Part shown: positions 56,970-64,000 of the stretch, in pieces
Position numbering within the stretch: the first letter of the stretch is position 1
How the letters are laid out: the number at the start of each line of letters is the position of its first letter
Assembly (NCBI RefSeq): GCF_001613145.1
Contig: NZ_BDBU01000025.1
Coordinates: forward strand, 124,001-188,000
DNA length: 64,000 nucleotides
Source: Nocardia jejuensis NBRC 103114
GTDB lineage: Bacteria; Actinomycetota; Actinomycetes; Mycobacteriales; Mycobacteriaceae
Reading direction: 5' to 3'
Translations under genes and position numbers: made by a program
Notes under the pieces: generated by a model
What the model was told of the DNA's origin: nothing
The model's database searches: none
Seen by the model: only the letters and a program-made list of their open reading frames with translations

Positions 56970-59725
56970 CCCGCATGATCGAACGCTGGTTTCCCTGCAC
57001 GGAGGTCAGCGAGACTTCGAAGGTGGGTTGGGGTAGCGGCAATACCGAAGCGGGCTTGTGGGTGTGGTTCGCGAAACGGCCTACAGCGCAGGCCAGGGCT
57101 GCCGTACTGACCAGCCTGCTGCCCTGGCCGGAGGACGAAGCCGACCAACTGAGACTACAGCAGGCTGTGCGCGAGCTTCTCGCAGTCGACCGCCCCGCCA
57201 GAATTCGTGCGGCGCAACTGAATGGTGGGGCCATGTCGGTGATCAGGTCAGCCCTGTCCGTCAGCTGTCCCGACGGTGCCCGGGTGCTCGACCCATTCTC
57301 TGGGCGGGCCATGATCCCGTTGGAAGCAGGACGTCTCGGCTTGGAGGCCGACGGCATCGACTATTCACCGTTCGCTGCCCTCGGCGGATACTTGTTGGCG
57401 CAGGCACCTTTTCAGGACTACAGCGCCGAATCGTCAATTCCCTACCCCGCTGCGGGAGAGGAGACCGATGATCGGCTTGTCTCCGATGTGGCGTCATTTC
57501 TCGCCGAGGTAGGCCGCCGCTATACAGCCAGTATGACGGAGTTCTACCCTCGCAATACTGACCGCGCCTACCCATGGGGCTACTTGTGGGCGTCGACCCT
57601 GCCTTGTGAGGAATGCGGACGACGCTTTCCGCTTGTCGGTGAGCTGTGGCTGCGGCATCCCCGGGCAGGTAGGGCATCCTACGACGAGGATCTGGGCCAG
57701 AGTTTCGAAATCAGCGTCGATCGCATCGCTGGCACGTTCAGGGCAGAGCCGCATCCCGGAATGCCGCACGGATCACCGACGCGGGTATTCGCGGGGAAGA
57801 GCAAGTACGCCTCCGACGGCAGAGTCGCGGTGTGCCCGTTCTGCGAGCACGTGCACAGCAAGGCCGCTCACACCCGGCTCAGCGCCGAAGGGTTGCGGCG
57901 GGACACACTGCTTATCGCAGCGGATATCGCCCTTGGAGGAATGAAGGTATACCGGCAACCGACAGAACAGGAGCGGCGAGCAGCCAAGCGGGCCAGCCTT
58001 GCACTGGCGGAAGAAGTGCCATTCGCCGGAATGCCCGCCCGCCCTGACGAACTCATTCCGGCCGGGAACACCTGGACTATTCAGTCGGTCAACTATGGCG
58101 ACCGCTGCTATGGAGACTTGATTTCGGATCGGCAGACGTTGGGCCTGATCCATTTAGCCCGGGCCATCAACGATCTCGGAGCGGAATGTCTGCAGGCCGG
58201 GGTTTCCCCCGAATATGTGCGAGTGCTCAGCGGATACGCGACTGCGGCCATGATGCGGAAGATCCGGCGTTCGACTCGAGGTAGCCGCCTTGAAGTACCG
58301 AAGCAGCTTGTCGGTGATGTCTTCGCGAACCAGTCGGCAATCCTGCACGCCTACGACTGGTTCGAGCCAGGATTGTCCGACGGCCCCGGATCATGGGCAT
58401 CGCTAGCCAAGAAGACGGTGCAGACTCTACGCAGCATTACACGGCGCGGGCATGCCAGGCCAGCACAGATCCAGCACGGCAGCGCCCTCGTTCTCCCGTA
58501 TCGAGACGAATTTGTTTCCGCTGTGGTTACGGACCCGCCATATGACGACATGATCGATTACAGCGACTCAAGTGACCTGTTCTACGTTTGGGCCAAACGG
58601 GCGATGGCCACCGCCGATTTCGCCCTGTCACTGACCTCCCATCCGAACGGCGTGCAGGACAAGGCGGACGAGATCATCGTCAAGCGCGGTGGCGGGTCCG
58701 CTGGCGACCACCGCACCAAGGTCCACTACGAGAAAATGATCTCGCGGGCCTATGCCGAAATGCGGCGTGTGGTCGCCGCGGACGGGGTGGTGACCATCGT
58801 CTTCGGCCACGGCGACGTCGAGGTGTGGAACCGGATGCTTACCGCACTCGACCGCGCCAGACTGGTAATGACCGCCTCGTGGCCAGCCAAAACCGAGAGT
58901 GGCGGTGGCGGCGCCGGCTCCTCGAATATCGTCACGACTGTCACCATGGCATGCCGCCCCGCACCGCTGAATCGGGAGATCGGCCGACTCGCCGTCGTCG
59001 AAGGTCAGATCAAAAGGGTTGTTGCGGAACGCTTCCGACTCTGGGAGCGATCCGACCTAGCGCGCGGTGACATGCTCATGGCCGCATGCGGTCCAGCCAT
59101 GGAAGTTGCGGGCCAGTACGAGCGCATACTTAACAATGTGGGCGAGCCTGTGGACCTGCTGGAACTCTTGGGCACCGCGCGTCGGGCGGTTCAGGAGAAC
59201 GCGCTCAGCAAGATCGACACAGTACCGCTGGGAGACTTCGACGAGCGCACCCAGTTCGCTCTATGGTGGGTCGAAGTCAACCGCCGACAGCAGGTACCGA
59301 AGTCTGAACTACGCTGGGCTGCACTGGCATCCGGGCTTCCAGAGGATGTGATCAGAACATTGGTGAAAGTGGATAACAAAGGCTGCCGCTTTATCCGCTC
59401 TGATCAGTTCACGACGCGCCTGCACAACGACAGTGCCGCCATCGACATCGCGCTCGCTCTGGCTCGCGCCTGGCGCGCTGGCGACCTGCAGGACGTTGCT
59501 AACGAGTTGGCCGCATCGGGAAAAGAGGGAGACGACGAACACATCTGGGCCACAATCGCCTTCCTCAGCGCGAAACTCCCCGAAGCCGATCCCGACACGC
59601 TGGCCTGGGCTGAGCTCACGCGAGTCCGACGGAGCATCATCGCAGCTGCCCATAACCTGACCGGTGGTCGAGCAGAACAGACTGGAGCACCTCAGATGAC
59701 GAATCATCAAGTGCCACTGTTCTAA
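56966..59725 (+). CDS. DUF1156 DNA methyltransferase
   Basis: A 919-residue protein. DUF1156 at the N-terminus (ERWFPCTEVSETSKVGWGSG), SAM-binding D109-PFSG, a zinc-ribbon-like Cys set (PCEECGRRF and CPFCEH, about 212-295), catalytic D523-PPY-526 in VVTDPPYDDMIDYS, and a long C-terminal region. DPPY enzymes methylate adenine N6 or cytosine N4. Overlaps the helicase by ATGA with GAAGGAG as RBS. Methylation probably marks self DNA for the system. Confidence 0.88.
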   Translation: MTRMIERWFPCTEVSETSKVGWGSGNTEAGLWVWFAKRPTAQARAAVLTSLLPWPEDEADQLRLQQAVRELLAVDRPARIRAAQLNGGAMSVIRSALSVSCPDGARVLDPFSGRAMIPLEAGRLGLEADGIDYSPFAALGGYLLAQAPFQDYSAESSIPYPAAGEETDDRLVSDVASFLAEVGRRYTASMTEFYPRNTDRAYPWGYLWASTLPCEECGRRFPLVGELWLRHPRAGRASYDEDLGQSFEISVDRIAGTFRAEPHPGMPHGSPTRVFAGKSKYASDGRVAVCPFCEHVHSKAAHTRLSAEGLRRDTLLIAADIALGGMKVYRQPTEQERRAAKRASLALAEEVPFAGMPARPDELIPAGNTWTIQSVNYGDRCYGDLISDRQTLGLIHLARAINDLGAECLQAGVSPEYVRVLSGYATAAMMRKIRRSTRGSRLEVPKQLVGDVFANQSAILHAYDWFEPGLSDGPGSWASLAKKTVQTLRSITRRGHARPAQIQHGSALVLPYRDEFVSAVVTDPPYDDMIDYSDSSDLFYVWAKRAMATADFALSLTSHPNGVQDKADEIIVKRGGGSAGDHRTKVHYEKMISRAYAEMRRVVAADGVVTIVFGHGDVEVWNRMLTALDRARLVMTASWPAKTESGGGGAGSSNIVTTVTMACRPAPLNREIGRLAVVEGQIKRVVAERFRLWERSDLARGDMLMAACGPAMEVAGQYERILNNVGEPVDLLELLGTARRAVQENALSKIDTVPLGDFDERTQFALWWVEVNRRQQVPKSELRWAALASGLPEDVIRTLVKVDNKGCRFIRSDQFTTRLHNDSAAIDIALALARAWRAGDLQDVANELAASGKEGDDEHIWATIAFLSAKLPEADPDTLAWAELTRVRRSIIAAAHNLTGGRAEQTGAPQMTNHQVPLF

Positions 59726-59787
59726 TGGCGATTGCCGTGACAAGATCACAAGCGCCAGTTGCTCACAACTGAATCAGCTTCGAAGGG

Positions 59788-62733
59788 GTGTCTGTGCAGG
59801 GGAAGATCTCGACTCCGTGGTGGGACGTATTGCGCCTGCGCGAGGAGATCCTCGACAAGTCTGGAATCGTCGGCGACACCCAGGTTTCGCTCTTCAAAGT
59901 CACTCACGGTGAGGGTCGCAGTCGGCCGGCGTACGGCAAAGCCGACTACTACGGCGAGATCACCTACCCGACAACACAACTCATCGAGCTGCTGGCGAAG
60001 ATTGCCATACGCCTCGGCGGTGGCGCGCACGCCGACCAGGTTCGTGCGTTGACCCGACTAGACCAGGGCATGGGAGGAGGCAAGTCTCACGCATGCATCG
60101 GCGCCTGGCATCTGGCCACGAACCCGAAAGCCTTGGCGAAAACTGATATCGGCAGCAAGGTATTCGATCGAGCCGAGCAGGCATTGGGCCGCAGGTTGCC
60201 ACGGGACCTGAAGAACCCGCACATCGTAGTGCTGTCCTGCGACAACATGGCCGTCGGCGAGGGCGAGACAAAATTCGACGGCCCGTACGCAAAAAGCCTG
60301 TACGAACGCTTCCTCTGGCGACTATTCGCTGCTGAGCCCGATACGCAAGAAGACCTATACCACAGCTACAGCCCCTACGGCGGCACCAAGGCCAAGCTCA
60401 GCGAGGCGATCAACGCCGTCAAACGGCCGGTTCTCGTCATCATCGATGAAGTCCTCACCTACATCGGCGACAATCTGGAAGCGGCCGACGACAATCTCAA
60501 GGCCAAGGACATGGCCTTCTTACGAGCGTTCACCGAGGCCATCGGTGATGCATCAAACGCTGCGGCCATTGTGGTGATGATCAACTCTGAACATGATCTG
60601 AGCGAGCTAGCAGGGCGCGGTCCGGAACGGCGCGCAGACCTCGAGGCCCACCTGCAGCGCAATGGCGATACCACCACTGTGAACGAGAACGCCGACTTCA
60701 GCGCTATCCTGCGCCGCCGCCTATTCGAGCAGCCGGATGACGGAAAACTGGAGCGGGCGATCGCCACAACGGTGGGACAGTTCCAACCTGTGCTTGCCGA
60801 GGATGCCTGGCGATCAAAGGTTTTCGGAGTAGCCAACGCGCCGTGGATCCCACAATTCGCCGCAGAGGTCGCCCGAACCTATCCATTCCACCCGCAACTG
60901 ATACATCTTGCCGAAGACGAGTGGTCTAGCCTATCTGGCTTTCAGCAGGTTCGATCCACGATGAAGATCTTCGCCGCCACCGTACATGCACTCGCCACCC
61001 GTGTCACGAAAGATGAGTGGGTACCACTTCTGATCGGACCGGGCGATGTCCCTCTCTCCGACCAAGTGGTCCGAGATGCAGTGATCAGCTCAGGCCTCAT
61101 CACTGATCTTCAGACCCAGGGAAACTATCGCTCCATAGCGCAAAGCGACATCGTCTCCCTCGACGACGCCGACGGAGCCGCCCGTCGCATGGATCTCGAA
61201 CGCACGGAGGCGTCTTGGATTCATAGCAACCCCAGAGCCGCCGAACGAGCTGCGACGATGATCTACCTCGCATCGATTGTCGGCTCACGCGGGGGCAGTC
61301 GCCGCGGTGCCTCCGACCCCGAAGTCAAAGCCGCGACTATGGTGCCCGACCTCAGCTACACCTGCGCAGCCGCTGATAGCATCGTCCACTCTCTCACGGA
61401 CGGTACCGACGCTAACTGCCTCGCCACAGTCGAAATCCTCCCTGGCATAGGCGGTCAGCCCCGCCGCTACTTCCTCAACACCCGGCAACGCCTGACCATG
61501 ATGGTCCGAGCAATGCGCGCCGCGGTCACTGATGCCGACCGAGACCAGATTATCGTCGAACGCATCCGGGCGAAGGCCAAGCAGGGACAATTCCAGGATC
61601 TCAGGGTCATTCGGGCCGAGACCACGCTCGACCCTCGGTCGCTTCTCGTCAAGTCCGATTTAGACAAGGCGCGGTTGACACGGCTGGTTATTCTCGACCC
61701 TGCCGCCTTCACCCTCGGCAACGGAACCGAATCCGCAACAGTTTCTGCAACCAGAGCACTGTTCGGACTAGGTGCGGAACGTATTTCGGTAGGGTGGTCC
61801 TCGTCACTGGTCTTCCTCTTGGCAACTGCCAGGGGGCGTAAGCACGCGCGCCAGTTCGCTGCAGACTATCTGGCCAGGGAACGCGTTCGTACAGGCCCAG
61901 AGGCCGCTGACGACCTCGATCTCTACTCACGCGTCAACGAGGAATGCGAAGACTTCTGCGCTCGCCTCGACGAGTCGATTGCCCGCGCGTTCCAACATGT
62001 TCAGTACCTGTCACAGCCAGACGTCGGGGTTGAGCGCACCGTCGAGACGATCAAGATCGATTCGGGAACCCTGGATGGCGACGAAGTGTGGGAGGCTCTT
62101 GCCAAGGCGCAGAAGGCATTTCGTCCGAAAGCATTCACCGCGACCGCCTTGCTCCACAACCTACGCGACGGTGATTACCAGCGCCCGCTCTCGGAGATCC
62201 GCGATGCGTTCTGGAACACCCCCAGGCTCGGATTGCTACCTGGCGGCGAATCCGATTTGAAGCAGGCAATTCTCGATGCCGTGCAACAAGGGCTGCTACA
62301 CATCGTTCGCGGCGATGGTGAAGCTGTTATCGTCAGCGATCTCACAGGAATCAATTTCAATGCGGCGACGTACCGGCTCGCTAGGCCCGCACCACCGGAT
62401 CCACAGCCAGCCGTAGAGGATGCGAAAAGTTCCGCACCGCAAGGGAAGAATGCGGTGGCATCGAACTCCGGAAAGCCCGCCACGTCTGCGACGTCCCAAC
62501 CGGTGGAAACAGAACAGATCCTGGCGTTTACTCTCATGAAGAACCTGGCTAACGACCCCAGCAGCACAGACCTGCTGGCACAGGTTTTCCGGAGGTTGTT
62601 CGACCTGATCGATCGGGAAGCGATCACCTTCCTTCAAGGCACGATGCAACTCCACCTGCCATCCGATCAGGCTGGGGATCTGGCAACCCTCATCCGAGAA
62701 CTCGGCATCGCCGTCAACGTCAGAGACAAGTGA
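59788..62733 (+). CDS. DUF499 AAA-type ATPase
   Basis: A 981-residue DUF499 ATPase. Walker A G94-MGGGKS-100, Walker B LVIIDEVLTYIGD near 216-228, and a C-terminal winged-helix-like part with a Pro/Ala linker around 870-910. DUF499 proteins accompany DUF1156 methyltransferases and helicases in defence islands. Start GTG 59788 with AAGGGG; GTG 59794 possible. Last gene of the operon; its end overlaps the converging NACHT-like gene by 14 bp. Confidence 0.88.
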   Translation: MSVQGKISTPWWDVLRLREEILDKSGIVGDTQVSLFKVTHGEGRSRPAYGKADYYGEITYPTTQLIELLAKIAIRLGGGAHADQVRALTRLDQGMGGGKSHACIGAWHLATNPKALAKTDIGSKVFDRAEQALGRRLPRDLKNPHIVVLSCDNMAVGEGETKFDGPYAKSLYERFLWRLFAAEPDTQEDLYHSYSPYGGTKAKLSEAINAVKRPVLVIIDEVLTYIGDNLEAADDNLKAKDMAFLRAFTEAIGDASNAAAIVVMINSEHDLSELAGRGPERRADLEAHLQRNGDTTTVNENADFSAILRRRLFEQPDDGKLERAIATTVGQFQPVLAEDAWRSKVFGVANAPWIPQFAAEVARTYPFHPQLIHLAEDEWSSLSGFQQVRSTMKIFAATVHALATRVTKDEWVPLLIGPGDVPLSDQVVRDAVISSGLITDLQTQGNYRSIAQSDIVSLDDADGAARRMDLERTEASWIHSNPRAAERAATMIYLASIVGSRGGSRRGASDPEVKAATMVPDLSYTCAAADSIVHSLTDGTDANCLATVEILPGIGGQPRRYFLNTRQRLTMMVRAMRAAVTDADRDQIIVERIRAKAKQGQFQDLRVIRAETTLDPRSLLVKSDLDKARLTRLVILDPAAFTLGNGTESATVSATRALFGLGAERISVGWSSSLVFLLATARGRKHARQFAADYLARERVRTGPEAADDLDLYSRVNEECEDFCARLDESIARAFQHVQYLSQPDVGVERTVETIKIDSGTLDGDEVWEALAKAQKAFRPKAFTATALLHNLRDGDYQRPLSEIRDAFWNTPRLGLLPGGESDLKQAILDAVQQGLLHIVRGDGEAVIVSDLTGINFNAATYRLARPAPPDPQPAVEDAKSSAPQGKNAVASNSGKPATSATSQPVETEQILAFTLMKNLANDPSSTDLLAQVFRRLFDLIDREAITFLQGTMQLHLPSDQAGDLATLIRELGIAVNVRDK

Positions 62734-64000
62734 AGTCCGCGCCTACTATCTGATCGGATACCGGTCGCCGCTCCAGCCACAATCCGAGCACCCTGCGGAT
62801 GAAGGCGGCGACCGGCCAATACGCCAAGGGTATTTGGTCCAGGATCTCCGCGACCGCTGCTTGCACCCGCGAATCTCTCAGTGCCACATCGAGACTGGCC
62901 AGGTCTGGCACCGCCGACGATTCGAGGCGGACCACCGTACTGCCGTCCATGGCGCGGCTAAGTTGCATCTCACCTGCGAACAATATCTTGGAGACATGTT
63001 CGAGGATCCGATCGGTCTCCTCGATAGAGGCCGCGCTCCGAGGCAGCGACCCGCAAAGCTCGCTGATTGTCAGCAACTTCTCGTCATCGACCTCATGCGC
63101 GAATACGCGCAATGAGCTGAGGGGGTGGACGGCTGCGAGCGTCACAACTGCCGAACGATACTCGGTGTCGGCTGTTTCCAAGTCGGCGAGTACACGGTTC
63201 AGCCGGATCCGCGACCGCCCTACGAGGGGTCCGGACTGAATTGCCCACAACCCACACAGCATGAGTGCGCTAACCGCAGAGAGCCCCTTGGCTCCAAGGT
63301 CAGACTCAATCTCCGCGTCTACCATCACACTAACCTCGGATGTCCGCGTGATGGCATCGGCTATCACGTCGGCGAGTGTTCTCAGATGCAGTCCTGGTGG
63401 TTGCCGAATTAAGTGGAGAGCTTCCCTCACCAGCAGCTTCTCAAGAACGGGGACCTTATCGGCAACCCGTTCCCACAACAGATCCATCGCCAGGTGCGCG
63501 CTTGACCGCAGGCGGTACTCAAAGTAGCCGGTCTCGGCTGTGCGTACGGCATTCAGAACGGAATCACCGAGATAGGGTTTCTCGTCGACGACGCGGGCCG
63601 CAGCAAGCAGCCATGTGTCTCGCCAGTGCGCTGACGCCGCCAGTATTGTCAGGTTCGCAATGACATCAGCATCCGGGCGGTTCGTAATCCACCGCGCCGC
63701 CATAAATTCCTGCAGGCTGCGAACTACGAACGCAATGCTGTTCCCTGGGCGATCGGTCAACAGTGCAAGGCGGTCTACGGCCAGGCGAGCCAACTCTTCA
63801 GCCACCTCATCGTCCCCCGAGTAGCCAAGGGATCTCAACAGATTCGCTGCCAACTCCTGCAACTGGACCGTCGAAAGCGCAGCTTCCGCACTACCCTGCT
63901 GTTCCGAACGCATTTGCAGCAGCATCCCTGCGCGTTCGTGCAGTGCATGTAGATGACTCGCATGTGCGAAGATCAGCCGTGCATCGGTGCTGTTCTTTTG
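62720..64000 (-). CDS. C-terminal part of a NACHT/STAND-like ATPase (cut by window edge)
   Basis: The frame is open to the window end; 426 residues are seen, without the nucleotide-binding part. The segment HLHALHERAGMLLQM and SIAFVVRSLQEFMAARWI (the FxHxSFQEFxAA pattern) are typical of the region following a NACHT ATPase, and helical repeats follow. Many such proteins act as phage sensors that trigger abortive infection. Convergent with the DUF499 operon, so it is a separate transcription unit in the same island. Confidence 0.6.
   Translation of the reverse strand, partial: QKNSTDARLIFAHASHLHALHERAGMLLQMRSEQQGSAEAALSTVQLQELAANLLRSLGYSGDDEVAEELARLAVDRLALLTDRPGNSIAFVVRSLQEFMAARWITNRPDADVIANLTILAASAHWRDTWLLAAARVVDEKPYLGDSVLNAVRTAETGYFEYRLRSSAHLAMDLLWERVADKVPVLEKLLVREALHLIRQPPGLHLRTLADVIADAITRTSEVSVMVDAEIESDLGAKGLSAVSALMLCGLWAIQSGPLVGRSRIRLNRVLADLETADTEYRSAVVTLAAVHPLSSLRVFAHEVDDEKLLTISELCGSLPRSAASIEETDRILEHVSKILFAGEMQLSRAMDGSTVVRLESSAVPDLASLDVALRDSRVQAAVAEILDQIPLAYWPVAAFIRRVLGLWLERRPVSDQIVGADFTCL

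Overview
The window is high-GC actinobacterial DNA, most like Nocardia or a close relative in the Mycobacteriales. Pointers are a full Streptomyces-type conservon with two P450s, an EphD-like hydrolase/dehydrogenase fusion, an F420 (Ddn-type) oxidoreductase, an Rv3717-like amidase, frequent GTG/TTG starts and ATGA/GTGA overlaps. The species cannot be fixed from this sequence alone.

Left part (1-20 kb): an AfsR-type SARP regulator, small metabolic genes, then a compact natural-product locus. It holds an alpha/beta hydrolase, a two-module NRPS (C-A-T-C-A-T-TE, first A domain predicted to load Ser), an unusual fusion of an FAD monooxygenase with a condensation/acyltransferase-fold domain that lacks its catalytic His, a divergent TetR/MFS exporter pair and a small LuxR regulator. 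The NRPS promoter carries four 15-bp direct repeats against its -35 box and a perfect 14-bp palindrome just downstream. A tRNA (CAU) follows at 20 kb.

Middle (20-46 kb): housekeeping and accessory genes. They include a TerC protein behind a probable yybP-ykoY manganese riboswitch; a Gly/Cys-rich protein beside a glycine-rich-domain-like protein; a cassette of ferritin-like di-iron protein, 2Fe-2S reductase and epoxide hydrolase-SDR fusion; an APC permease; a peptidoglycan amidase; an MFS-MarR pair with nested operators and a probably leaderless mRNA; a quinone oxidoreductase with a MerR-type operator; a conservon (cvnA-B-C-D plus two P450s, one without the ExxR motif); a lipoprotein; a GlsB protein; HrpB; and an XRE protein with KEPK repeats.

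Right part (46-64 kb): a mosaic accessory region. A complete His-Xaa-Ser RiPP-like system (hxsA-D-B-C, minus strand) lies between two 24-bp direct repeats that look like the T-arm end of a tRNA. Next comes a gene graveyard (McrB-like N-terminal relic, acyl-CoA dehydrogenase relic, decayed IS3 element). The last 10 kb has lower GC and different codon use. It carries a three-gene operon of SNF2 helicase, DUF1156 DNA methyltransferase and DUF499 ATPase, converging on a NACHT/STAND-like protein cut by the window edge. This is a likely phage-defence island.
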